Origin: an uncultured bacterium
GTDB lineage: Bacteria; Cyanobacteriota; Vampirovibrionia; Gastranaerophilales; Gastranaerophilaceae
Length of the DNA stretch: 64,000 bases
NCBI GenBank assembly: GCA_902797965.1
Contig: CADBUY010000002.1
Location: 62,001 to 126,000, forward strand
Direction of reading: 5' to 3'
Part shown: positions 27,023 through 35,855 of the stretch, piece by piece
Layout of the letters: the number at the start of each line of letters is the position of its first letter
How positions within the stretch are numbered: position 1 is the stretch's first letter
Notes under the pieces: model-generated
Databases searched by the model: none
What the model was told of the DNA's origin: nothing
What the model saw: only the letters and a program-made list of their open reading frames with translations
Program-made: the position numbers and the translations under genes

Positions 27023-28465
27023 CTACACAACAAGACTCTTATACATCTCTAAATACTTTTTAGCGCTTTCTTTCCAAGAGAAATCAGCCTCCATAGCAGA
27101 TTTACGCATAGCATTAAATGTGTATTTGTCTTTATAAACATATAAAGCACAGTTTATGGCATCCTTCATAGCACCACCGTCATAACCCCAGAACTTAAAT
27201 CCGTTTGAGTTGTCTAAAGGATAACCCGTAACAGTATCTTCCAGACCTCCTGTAGCTCTGACAATCGGAAGTGAACCAAACCTCATTGCAATTAGCTGTG
27301 ATAATCCGCAAGGTTCAAATTTACTCGGCATAAGGAAGAAATCACTACCCGCATAAATTTGATTAGCCAAATCTCCTCTGTACCCAACGTACGCTCTTAT
27401 ATTAGGCGTATTATTTGATAACCAAATAAACAGATTTTCATAAGACTTATCTCCTGTTCCCAAGAAAATAAAGTCAGCATTCATATATTTTAAATCATTC
27501 TCTACCTGTCTGATTAAGTCCAGACCTTTTTGTTCAACAAGACGTGAAATCAATGCTATTAAAGGTCTTTTAGGATTGTATTTAAGCCCGAAGTATTCCA
27601 GAATTTTCTTTTTGTTTTCTTCTTTCTTTTCAAGCGAGTTAACATCATAGTTTTCTTCCAATGTTTTATCAGTTTTTGGATTAAATACTGTATAATCAAT
27701 ACCGTTAACTATACCGACAAGTGTATCCGTATGCCCTCTAAGAGTATAATCCATTCCCTCACCATATTCACCTGTCAAAATTTCTCTTGCATAAGTAGGT
27801 GAAACCGCAACAATTCTGTCCGAATAATTTATTGCACCTTTCATCCAGTTAACTCTTCCATAGTGTTCACATCCCCATTCGTTGAACACTATATCTTTCC
27901 TCATATTTGCAAAGTCCAATATATCTTCAAACCAAACACCCTGATAAGCTAAGTTATGAATTTCAAATACGTTTTTAGTCTTGCACCAAAATTCATCAAA
28001 CTTATAATTAGCCTTTATATACAAAGGTATCATAGCAGTATGCCAGTCATTTGAATGTATAACATCAGCTCTGAAGTTTAAATCTTTTGCGTACTCTAAA
28101 GTCGCAAGAGAAAATGCAATGTATCTTTCGTGTTCATATCTCGAATCCAGCCATCTCGGATAAACTTCTTTAAACGGAGTAAAATACCAGTCATTCTGAA
28201 CAAAAAACACATTAATATTTGTATCGGGAAGTTTTGTCATATGAAGTTTAAACTTTTGCGGAGAAGAACCAAATGTTATCCATTTTTCTGAATTTTCAAG
28301 TTCTTTTAATCCCCATCGGTTATAGTCTATACAGCCATGCAAAGGTGTAAATATTGCAATCTCAGCATCTTTTTCTAATGCTTTTGGTAAACTTCCGACA
28401 ACATCAGATAACCCGCCCGCTTTTGAAAAAGGTGCAACCTCGGCTGCCACAAACAATATTTTCAT
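27023..28465 (-). CDS. glgA: Glycogen synthase
   Basis: GT5 enzyme that extends alpha-1,4-glucan from ADP-glucose. The start at 28465 (MKILFVAAEVAPFSKAGGL) is chosen because AAGGAG precedes it and this is the canonical GlgA N-terminus with the K-x-G-G-L ADP-glucose motif; the longer frame adds 36 unsupported residues. Other motifs: HSNDWHTAMIP, the linker ISRLVEQKGLDL, and the catalytic EPCGLSQLIAMRFG. 480 aa. Other glycogen genes are not in the window. A structured upstream leader is noted separately. Confidence 0.95.
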   Translation of the reverse strand: MKILFVAAEVAPFSKAGGLSDVVGSLPKALEKDAEIAIFTPLHGCIDYNRWGLKELENSEKWITFGSSPQKFKLHMTKLPDTNINVFFVQNDWYFTPFKEVYPRWLDSRYEHERYIAFSLATLEYAKDLNFRADVIHSNDWHTAMIPLYIKANYKFDEFWCKTKNVFEIHNLAYQGVWFEDILDFANMRKDIVFNEWGCEHYGRVNWMKGAINYSDRIVAVSPTYAREILTGEYGEGMDYTLRGHTDTLVGIVNGIDYTVFNPKTDKTLEENYDVNSLEKKEENKKKILEYFGLKYNPKRPLIALISRLVEQKGLDLIRQVENDLKYMNADFIFLGTGDKSYENLFIWLSNNTPNIRAYVGYRGDLANQIYAGSDFFLMPSKFEPCGLSQLIAMRFGSLPIVRATGGLEDTVTGYPLDNSNGFKFWGYDGGAMKDAINCALYVYKDKYTFNAMRKSAMEADFSWKESAKKYLEMYKSLVV

Positions 28466-28548
28466 ATATTTACTCCTTAGAATTGTGTATAACTCTCTTC
28501 TTGACAAGAAAATTATAAAACGAGTTAAGTTCTTTTTCAATGAATTCA

Positions 28549-28643
28549 ATGCGGGTTGTGTGCTATCCCGCACACGACCCGCATTTCACACTCTTTAGGT
28601 CGTGTTTGAAAAAGTTCGAGAAATTGTCATTTTTCGACTTTTT
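28549..28643. repeat. Two adjacent strong hairpins upstream of glgA
   Basis: A 15-bp stem pairs 28549-28563 with 28570-28584 (ATGCGGGTTGTGTGC against GCACACGACCCGCAT, one G-U pair). A second, AT-rich inverted repeat pairs 28609-28623 with 28630-28643. They lie in the glgA/28748 divergent region and could be a glgA leader structure, a transcription barrier, or a small palindromic element. Confidence 0.6.
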
Positions 28644-28690
28644 CCGCACACTCTATTTCTAAAGTTTTGTAACAAAATGTACTTAAAAAC

Positions 28691-28717
28691 TAAAGTTTTC
28701 ATTATTCCTGCCGATAC
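28691..28717 (+). promoter_or_regulatory. sigma28 (FliA) promoter
   Basis: TAAAGTTT at 28691-28698, exactly 11 bp, then GCCGATAC at 28710-28717. About 30 bp before the ATG at 28748. Confidence 0.85.
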
Positions 28718-28747
28718 AAAAAGTGTAAGTTGTAAAGGGATTATTGC

Positions 28748-29623
28748 ATGCAGCCATTTTCACCTAAAATGAATAAAACCAAATATATTTACGGAATGTT
28801 TTTATTCCTGCATCCGGAATACCGGCTTATGCAAAGAGAAAAGCTGGTTAGCATAATGCTTGAGCAAAAAATTATTACAAAATCACAAGCGGACTATCTT
28901 AACGGAAAGATTAAAATTCCGAACATTAAAAATTTCATTAATAAAGATAATTTTAAAATGTCTGATTTGTTTGATGCCCAATTTTCCAATATTGATTCAA
29001 AATCATCTGTAGGAATTATAAAAAAGCCTGAATTTCATAAATTATTCAAAGACTTAATCGTTAAACCAAACGGTCAGATTGATATGGCTCAATTTGACAT
29101 TAATAACCTTAAAAACCGATTCAAATCTGATATATATGATGTTAGGATTATCTCGGGGAAACCTTTAATGATAGGAGTCGGAAACAAAAAAACAAGAAAA
29201 CCCGTATTAAGCATTACTTTTGATGAGAAAAATCCAAATACTTTATACTGTGAATATATAACTGAAAAAGGTAACTCGAGGTACTATTCTGTTGAAAACG
29301 GTAAAGTTACTCGATTTACAATAAAAGCAGGAGAATACACAAAATCCACATTCTATGACAAAAATGGCAAAATAAGCAGAATTCAGGCTCATAACGGCAC
29401 AAAAGACAGTCTGAAATTTACTGAATATGACAATGGCTACCCATACATAGAAGAGTCTAACAATAAAAGACGTAACCTGCTTGTTGAAGACTTACACAAT
29501 GATATAACCGCAAAAAACAAAGCGGGATTACCAACAACAAGACCATCTATAAGCTGCTCAAAAAGAAAACAATATGGAATCTGCAAATATAAAACCTTTT
29601 ATCATAAGAATTTCAAAAGCTGA
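28748..29623 (+). CDS. Unknown 291-aa protein under sigma28 control, frameshifted near the 3' end
   Basis: AAAGGGA precedes the ATG. No signal peptide. The N-terminal third is helical; the second half has beta-turn units (YSVENGKVTRF, FYDKNGKISRI, FTEYDNGYPYIEE) akin to the proteins at 14879 and 21337. The annotated frame ends in an anomalous Lys/Tyr-rich tail (KRKQYGICKYKTFY). A +1 shift near 29560-29570 (A5 run) instead gives a natural-looking end (MESANIKPF..., stop at 29670-29672). I think the true or ancestral C-terminus lies in that frame. Confidence 0.65.
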   Translation: MQPFSPKMNKTKYIYGMFLFLHPEYRLMQREKLVSIMLEQKIITKSQADYLNGKIKIPNIKNFINKDNFKMSDLFDAQFSNIDSKSSVGIIKKPEFHKLFKDLIVKPNGQIDMAQFDINNLKNRFKSDIYDVRIISGKPLMIGVGNKKTRKPVLSITFDEKNPNTLYCEYITEKGNSRYYSVENGKVTRFTIKAGEYTKSTFYDKNGKISRIQAHNGTKDSLKFTEYDNGYPYIEESNNKRRNLLVEDLHNDITAKNKAGLPTTRPSISCSKRKQYGICKYKTFYHKNFKS

Positions 29624-29685
29624 CTTAGAAGCAATGAATCCTGCAATTAATATAGCTAAAATACCAAACTAAAAATTGGTAAACA

Positions 29686-30330
29686 CTAAATATTAAAACT
29701 CTTTCTTGAGCCTTCTTCGTGATATAAGCCGCCACCACATACAGTTTCTATAATCTTCAATACAAATTCCCTTGAAGCATCAGAACTGTTTAAGAAAAAT
29801 TCTCTGTTTGCAAGGTGTTTAATCTTAAATATAGAATTCTGAGACTTATCAGCAGGAACATACAGAGATGCAACTTCTTTTTCAAGAAGAATTTCCATCA
29901 TCTCGCTTCTGTTATGTTTACCTTCCATCAATTCATTATAATTACCGTTAATAGCCATTATACGACCTGAGAACATTGGAGAAGCACCTTCTCTAAATAA
30001 TGCCTGAGGCTCAAAATTACACCTTGTCGTAAGGCTTATTGTATGCCAAAGAATATTAATAACAACAACACTTTTATCTTTGTCATGCTCAACATATATA
30101 TTTTCGGTTGTAATTCCTCTTGCCGCAAAGGATTGTTTTAAAGTTTCAGCAATAGCTTTAAGATTATCAATCATCTCTGCAAATATCTCTGTCGTATTCA
30201 TAGTTGCATGCTGATAATCCAAAAATTGCTTATACATGTGAGAAGAAACAAGCCCTATTCTCTCCTGTATTAGTGTTGACTTCCTGAATGAAGTTTCCAT
30301 ATTATTAAAGTTTTCGTAACCCTGACTCAA
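29686..30330 (-). CDS. Unknown 214-aa protein, TTG start
   Basis: The TTG at 30330 is chosen because a perfect AGGAGG lies 6 bp upstream; the first in-frame ATG is ten codons later without a ribosome site. No signal peptide or membrane segment. The N-terminal ~80 residues look helical (FRKSTLIQERIGLVSSHMYKQFL), and the middle is alpha/beta (YVEHDKDKSVVVINILWHTISLTTRCNF). The C-terminus contains an isolated CGGG. No family recognised. Monocistronic. Confidence 0.65.
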   Translation of the reverse strand: MSQGYENFNNMETSFRKSTLIQERIGLVSSHMYKQFLDYQHATMNTTEIFAEMIDNLKAIAETLKQSFAARGITTENIYVEHDKDKSVVVINILWHTISLTTRCNFEPQALFREGASPMFSGRIMAINGNYNELMEGKHNRSEMMEILLEKEVASLYVPADKSQNSIFKIKHLANREFFLNSSDASREFVLKIIETVCGGGLYHEEGSRKSFNI

Positions 30331-30515
30331 TTAAAGCCTCCTAACATGATTCTACACTAAATGTTTGTAAAGTTAACATGAATTATTAAGTTTTGTAAAG
30401 AATATCACGTTACATGTTACATATACCTTGGATTGTGGAATTTAAGACATGTAGGGAAACATTTTTGCATGGATTTATGCACAAATGATTTCCACTCAGG
30501 AAAGGAGTATTAAAT

Positions 30516-30605
30516 ATGGAAATTTTAAATCTAGTTTTATTCGGATGTGTATTCTACCTTGCACTTATAGGTATTCCTACTTTGTGTGAAAAAAGAGGCA
30601 AATAA
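30516..30605 (+). CDS. 29-aa single-span membrane peptide
   Basis: An ATG with a strong AAAGGAG 8 bp upstream opens a 29-codon frame: a short polar start, about 18 hydrophobic residues (LVLFGCVFYLALIGIP), then a basic tail (CEKRGK). The size and layout resemble small membrane subunits that stabilise larger complexes, but no family is recognised. It lies alone between two minus-strand genes and is followed by hairpins, which supports a real small gene. Confidence 0.6.
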   Translation: MEILNLVLFGCVFYLALIGIPTLCEKRGK

Positions 30606-30671
30606 CTGTCTGTTTATTGAAAATTCCATCCGTATTATGGACAAGGAATTTACTCAATAAAAAACATTTTG

Positions 30672-30712
30672 AGGTGTATCACTACTATTATTGGAGGTAC
30701 ACCTATTGTTTA
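30672..30712 (+). terminator. Possible terminator hairpin
   Basis: AGGTGTA (30672-30678) pairs with TACACCT (30698-30704), followed by ATTGTTTAT. The loop is long (19 nt) and the T-tract weak, so this is tentative. Confidence 0.4.
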
Positions 30713-30721
30713 TAATTCGGC

Positions 30722-33700
30722 TTATTTATGAGTTTCAGTACCTAAATCATTATCATCTTCAAAACTGTCTGCAAGCTCTGCCAAATCATCATTATTAGGT
30801 TCTACATTTGCATTAGGTTCGTAAGAATCCATATTATCTTCCGATATAAATTCTTCTTGCTGCATTTCAGAAAAATCCGAACTTCTTATAATACGTTCCA
30901 GTTCACCATTTGGAGAAATCTGCAGCAATCTTTGAATCTCTGAATTGAGATTTATTGATGGCAAATTTTGCTGTTCTGCAACTTCAATAAACAAACGTTC
31001 AAACATTGCATAGAACACCTGAGGCTCATTATTGCGTTTTTGGATATCTGCCAATGTATCATTTATAATAAGTAAAGCCGCATCAACATCTCCTATATTA
31101 AGTTTATGTTTTGCTATTATATATCTTGTAATTACTACTATATTAAAAATTGCAGAAGCTTCAGCCTGTTCTAAAACATCGCTTAATATTTTATCTGCTT
31201 TTACTAAAATACCACTCTGAGCATAGGCGTGTCCTATTAATACGTCACAAAGAAGCTCTAACTGTTTTTGGTTTAAATCAGCAGCCAGAAGTTTTGCCTG
31301 ATAAATATTTTGCGCAAACGACTTAAAGTTGCCATTTAATAGTGACATTTCTTGAAGAATCAAATAAATAATTTTAGAGAATGGAGGCGTATTTTCAGTA
31401 TTTGACGGGGTAAACTCTTTTCCTGATAAATATTCTCTTATTGCAAACAAACTACCCTTATCCGGAAGTTCATCATTTAAAGAATTAAATATTTTCGTGC
31501 AGAATTCTTCCAAATCATTGTCGTTTGCAAGCAGTTTAGCAAAAGCGGCAAGCCTAAAAGTATCCATCAGGTGAGTTACAAACAGATTTACAGAAAATCC
31601 TGCGGGTTTAATTTTCTCAATAATATTAGGCTTGATAACATTAAGCAGCTCTTCTGCAAGCTCTATACAACTTCTGTAATCACCAATATTAAATAAAATT
31701 TCAATATTAACAAGAGAAAGCAGTAAAAAGCGTGTATTTACAGAACCATTCACAATCAGAGACGGCTCGGGCATTCTGGTAAGGATGTTATGAAGCAATG
31801 CAGATGCTTCTGTATAATTAGATGTTATCAAAGCACCCTGCAGCATAAGATTTGATAGTTTAACTATCTTTTCATTATCACCTTGCTGCATGGCATCCAT
31901 AAGCAATATATTTTCTATAGAATATATCTTTGATGGCGAATACGCATATAAACTCATCAATATATTTTGGAAAATTTCTTTTTTATTATTTTCTATGCTT
32001 TCTTCCGATATATTGTCACCGATGCTATCTATTAAAGACAAATACCCTAGACAGCTTTTCAAATATGCATCATAATCACCGGTTGCAATTGCAATCTGAG
32101 AATTTTTCCAAAGAAGCATATATTCCTCTTTTTGCATTGAAATAATTCTCATAAGAAGCATTATTGTCGTATTATCCAGATACTTATTTAAATTCGCAAG
32201 TATTGTCTTAACTAAAAATTCCTGAACTTCTTTTTTCAGCGAAGCCTGAATTATTTGCCGCACATAAGCATAGTTATTAATGAATACAGCATTATCCAGC
32301 GTAAATGTAAATCCTGTACTTTCCAGAAACTGTGCATTTTCTTCAACATTTTTAATACCCAATGATTTTAGCAGCTCAAAATCCAATCTTTCACCAAGAA
32401 ATACTGAATATGCCAAAATCATTGAAGCATCCTGCATTTTACCATATGACTTTAATCTTGCCCTGATAAGTGACGGAAGGTCTTTTGGCAGCATACAAGA
32501 GCGATTTGTTTTTATCAGCAACTTATTCTCAAAGCTCGCTACAATATCTTTATCAGCCAAATATTGAAGAGCATTATCAAAGTATAATTTTGAACCATTG
32601 AAGTTTTCCTTTATCCGTTCATAATAGAATGATGAAATAAAATCAGATGCATCTTCTTTAAGGTCAGACAGTATATCATCAAGTTTGCTGGGGATTATTG
32701 TAAGTTCTTTGTACAAAGTTGTTTGCAAAAGTCCCTTAATTTTGGAATGAACTGGCGTATCCATATCGGTTATAAATATAAAATTCGTAAACACTTTCAT
32801 AAACTTGTCGAAGTAAAGTTCTAATGCCTGAAGTGAAGTATCATCAATATTTTCGAATCCATCTACAATAATAATATGCTCTTTAAGCATCGATATAAAA
32901 TTAATAAATTGATCTAAGAATGCAAATCTTGCATCTTCGGGTGTAGCTGCTGCAGGGATTTCACCCATAATATATCGTTTAAAGAATTCAAACTGTCCTG
33001 CATTAAAGGATTTGTCAATTAAGCCTGACGCCACAGACTGTTTATAATATTGTTTAAACAGTTTTTCAAAAAAGCCCCACGGTCTGTAACTCATTTCCTC
33101 CGTGCAGACAACATACAAAGGTTTCATGCCTACTATTCTGTACTGTCTTACGATATCACTTGTCTTTATACACAATTCTTTTGCACATTTTATGGCAATA
33201 ATTTTTTTTGAATGATCAAGGTGTGCAGGAATACTCTGCACAGCGCACTTCTCAAACTGACATTTAGCATTTATATCAAATACATTGAATGCATATATGT
33301 CATTTTGCTGCAACTCATTCTTTGATAGCTGCTTTGCTTTTGCAACAGATATATCAACAGGTAATTCTTCAGTTTCATTAGGCGGAATAATATAATTATC
33401 CAAGAGCACTTCATAAAACATTACAGAATTTCCATCTATATCCAAAGAATAAAGAGAATCTGTTTTATAATCGTGAGTATTATCCTGACAATACTGATCC
33501 ATGATTACCTGCATACCTTTAAGATGCTTTTGTGTCTGAGATTTTAAAATCATCAGCTTTACATTACTTGTTATAGATTTGTTCTGCAAAAGTTCTTCAG
33601 CAGTTTTTTTCATTATCGTGATTGTTAGTTTTAGCGGAATACCAAATTGGTCAATTAAATTTACGTTTAAACTGCTAAACGCTGTTATTACTTTAAGCGA

Positions 33701-34171
33701 TAATCGAATTGCTTTATTTACGGATGTTGCAAATGACAACTCTCGATTGAAGTTTATAGTATATGTATTACCATAAACTATTACATGCGCATCTATATCC
33801 TTTAACTGAGCCATTATCAAATTCTTTAGTTTTACAAGAAACTTTGCGAACAATTCCTGTGATTTGAGTATTTTTTTAATCTTTGGCAAAGAAATAAACT
33901 TTATAATAACTGTTGCATACTCATCTGTATCACACTCATTATAAGCAATACTGGATACTGTACTTAATCCGCAATTACAATTTTCTTTTGTTGTCGGAGT
34001 CATCTTTCCACATTTTGCACACTTGGTCAGTATTATATATCCACACTTTGAACATACCGCACTATGATTTAACGTATGACAATTTGGGCATGTCAAAGCT
34101 AATACTTTATGACAAAACGGACATACAGTTGTTGTATCTGATATATTTTTATGACACTTCGGGCATTCCAT
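30722..34171 (-). CDS. Zinc-ribbon, degenerate cyclase/ATPase-like, TPR giant regulator
   Basis: 1149 aa. Residues 1-70 hold three zinc ribbons (CPKC...CPFC, CPNC...CSKC, CAKC...CNC). A region at ~75-260 vaguely recalls a class III nucleotide-cyclase fold without its metal residues. Residues ~330-560 resemble a STAND ATPase with a Walker B-like HIIIVDGFENIDD near residue 430, but I see no Walker A, so ATP hydrolysis is doubtful. The rest is helical repeat (TPR-like). No Shine-Dalgarno is present; TATAAT ends 7 bp before the ATG, suggesting a leaderless mRNA. It is divergent from the MotA/ZorA-like gene with only 59 bp between. Confidence 0.6.
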   Translation of the reverse strand: MECPKCHKNISDTTTVCPFCHKVLALTCPNCHTLNHSAVCSKCGYIILTKCAKCGKMTPTTKENCNCGLSTVSSIAYNECDTDEYATVIIKFISLPKIKKILKSQELFAKFLVKLKNLIMAQLKDIDAHVIVYGNTYTINFNRELSFATSVNKAIRLSLKVITAFSSLNVNLIDQFGIPLKLTITIMKKTAEELLQNKSITSNVKLMILKSQTQKHLKGMQVIMDQYCQDNTHDYKTDSLYSLDIDGNSVMFYEVLLDNYIIPPNETEELPVDISVAKAKQLSKNELQQNDIYAFNVFDINAKCQFEKCAVQSIPAHLDHSKKIIAIKCAKELCIKTSDIVRQYRIVGMKPLYVVCTEEMSYRPWGFFEKLFKQYYKQSVASGLIDKSFNAGQFEFFKRYIMGEIPAAATPEDARFAFLDQFINFISMLKEHIIIVDGFENIDDTSLQALELYFDKFMKVFTNFIFITDMDTPVHSKIKGLLQTTLYKELTIIPSKLDDILSDLKEDASDFISSFYYERIKENFNGSKLYFDNALQYLADKDIVASFENKLLIKTNRSCMLPKDLPSLIRARLKSYGKMQDASMILAYSVFLGERLDFELLKSLGIKNVEENAQFLESTGFTFTLDNAVFINNYAYVRQIIQASLKKEVQEFLVKTILANLNKYLDNTTIMLLMRIISMQKEEYMLLWKNSQIAIATGDYDAYLKSCLGYLSLIDSIGDNISEESIENNKKEIFQNILMSLYAYSPSKIYSIENILLMDAMQQGDNEKIVKLSNLMLQGALITSNYTEASALLHNILTRMPEPSLIVNGSVNTRFLLLSLVNIEILFNIGDYRSCIELAEELLNVIKPNIIEKIKPAGFSVNLFVTHLMDTFRLAAFAKLLANDNDLEEFCTKIFNSLNDELPDKGSLFAIREYLSGKEFTPSNTENTPPFSKIIYLILQEMSLLNGNFKSFAQNIYQAKLLAADLNQKQLELLCDVLIGHAYAQSGILVKADKILSDVLEQAEASAIFNIVVITRYIIAKHKLNIGDVDAALLIINDTLADIQKRNNEPQVFYAMFERLFIEVAEQQNLPSINLNSEIQRLLQISPNGELERIIRSSDFSEMQQEEFISEDNMDSYEPNANVEPNNDDLAELADSFEDDNDLGTETHK

Positions 34172-34230
34172 ATAGAAAATTATAGCTTGATATTGAACAT
34201 TATGCTATACTTTATAAGGAGGGTTAATTT

Positions 34231-35115
34231 ATGGATTTGCTAAAACTTGCAGCTGAACCTGCAATACTAATAATTACAGGTTGTTTTATATGGTTTACTT
34301 TGACTGTATTTATAAATTATACAAAAGTTAATATTAATTTAAAACGTGTTTCCAATTATTTACACAGTCTTGATAAAAAAGAAATCTCTTACAGATTTAA
34401 CCAAATTAACGATTTTATGTCTGCTAATGCATATACAAGTACAATTTGGGAAGATTTTAAGAAAGCCCTTATTTTTCCTGAAAAATTATATCTGGCATCA
34501 CAGGGAACAAAAAATCAAAATGAAACACAATCTGATATCTACCTGACAATTGATTCTTCGTATTTTTTTAACGAAGAAACACTGGTAACATCCAAAATTA
34601 ACCACAAATTTATACAAACTATGCCAACACTTCTTACCGGCTTAGGACCATTTTTCACATTCCTAAAGATGGCTATTGCTTTTACGGCTGTAAACTTTGC
34701 TGATGACATAAATATTGCATCTTCATTGACAGAACTAATTGCTAACATCAGAATAGCGGCCTTGTGTTCTGTATTTGCAGTAGGCTTCTCCCTTTTATTT
34801 ATGTTTATTGAAAAAATTATGTATAACAATATGTGCAAAAAGCATTATATTAACATTCAAAGAGAATTTATACGCTTGTTTGATGTTGTAACAAGTGAAA
34901 AATTCCTGATAGATTTAGTTAAAGAATCAAAATTACAGAGTGTAACAAATGAAAAATTATTAAAAGCACTTCCTGAATATTTTACAAAATCGATTACTAC
35001 CTGCTTTGGAGAAACGACAGTTCCATATCTTGAAAATATTTTATACAGCTTAAATAAGATTAATGAATCTCTTGATAGCGGTCATGGCGGTGACGTTGTT
35101 GATAAATTATTCTAA
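34231..35115 (+). CDS. MotA/TolQ/ZorA-family proton-channel subunit
   Basis: 294 aa with three membrane spans (about 9-30, 133-153, 176-195). The second span region MPTLLTGLGPFFTF matches the T-G-L-G-x-x-G/F-T-F signature of ZorA/MotA/ExbB-like proteins. AAGGAGGG precedes the ATG. Unlike ZorA of Zorya defence systems it lacks a very long cytoplasmic coiled tail (only ~100 residues after the third span). It is followed 21 bp later by an OmpA/MotB-like gene, forming a stator-type pair. Flagellar MotA is less likely given the sequence style, but cannot be excluded. Confidence 0.7.
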   Translation: MDLLKLAAEPAILIITGCFIWFTLTVFINYTKVNINLKRVSNYLHSLDKKEISYRFNQINDFMSANAYTSTIWEDFKKALIFPEKLYLASQGTKNQNETQSDIYLTIDSSYFFNEETLVTSKINHKFIQTMPTLLTGLGPFFTFLKMAIAFTAVNFADDINIASSLTELIANIRIAALCSVFAVGFSLLFMFIEKIMYNNMCKKHYINIQREFIRLFDVVTSEKFLIDLVKESKLQSVTNEKLLKALPEYFTKSITTCFGETTVPYLENILYSLNKINESLDSGHGGDVVDKLF

Positions 35116-35136
35116 CATTTAAACCAGAGGTTAAGT

Positions 35137-35820
35137 ATGTTTATTAAAAGAAAAAACTCAGATACACAAGAAAATAACATTTTTTGGGTTACAATGACAG
35201 ACCTTATGACTGCGCTGGTACTTGTTTTCATGGTTTTATTTTTCTACACATACATTACAAGTTTCTATGACAAAATCGAACGTACTACAGCACAACATAA
35301 AGCGGCAGAAGCATTAGAAGAAACCCTGCAAGAGAAAGATTTAAAAGCTGTTGTTGATGCCTCAGCAGGTATCGTAAAAATATCAGATTTAGAATTATTT
35401 GACCTTAACAGTTATGAACTTTCTCCAAAAGGTAAAAAATATTTGGCAAATTTTGCACCTGCATATCTGGATTCTATTTTTTCTAACGAATACTTGAGCA
35501 ACCATATTGATAAAATTATTATTCTGGGACATACAGATTCTCAAACTTATAAGGGTACTTATTCACAAGATGAGCAATACATGAAGAACATGGAGCTTAG
35601 TCTTAAAAGAGCCTATACCGTTGCAAACTATATGACAAGCACTCCATATAACAAAGTAAACGGAGATAAGCTGAGAAAAATGATTATAGTTGAAGGAGCA
35701 AGTTTTTCAAACCCAATACTTAATTCGCAGGGTAAAGAAGATTTTGCAAAAAGTAGAAGAGTTGAGCTTAAAGTTGTTATGAAAGAAAAAAATAAATATA
35801 GAGAAATTCTGGAAAAATAA
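35137..35820 (+). CDS. MotB/ZorB-like protein with OmpA peptidoglycan-binding domain
   Basis: 227 aa. One N-terminal membrane span (about 19-41) starts with TDLMTALVLVF, carrying the Asp22 expected to bind the translocated proton in MotB/ZorB-type stators. After a short linker, residues ~75-215 form the OmpA/MotB domain: LNSYELSPKGKKYL, ILGHTDS, NMELSLKRAYTVANYM, and SRRVELKV. AGAGG precedes the ATG. With its upstream partner it should form a peptidoglycan-anchored, proton-driven motor in the inner membrane. No ZorC, ZorD or ZorE is adjacent. Confidence 0.8.
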   Translation: MFIKRKNSDTQENNIFWVTMTDLMTALVLVFMVLFFYTYITSFYDKIERTTAQHKAAEALEETLQEKDLKAVVDASAGIVKISDLELFDLNSYELSPKGKKYLANFAPAYLDSIFSNEYLSNHIDKIIILGHTDSQTYKGTYSQDEQYMKNMELSLKRAYTVANYMTSTPYNKVNGDKLRKMIIVEGASFSNPILNSQGKEDFAKSRRVELKVVMKEKNKYREILEK

Positions 35821-35855
35821 GCTGACTTAATAAAAATGTTAACTAAAAAACTGTT

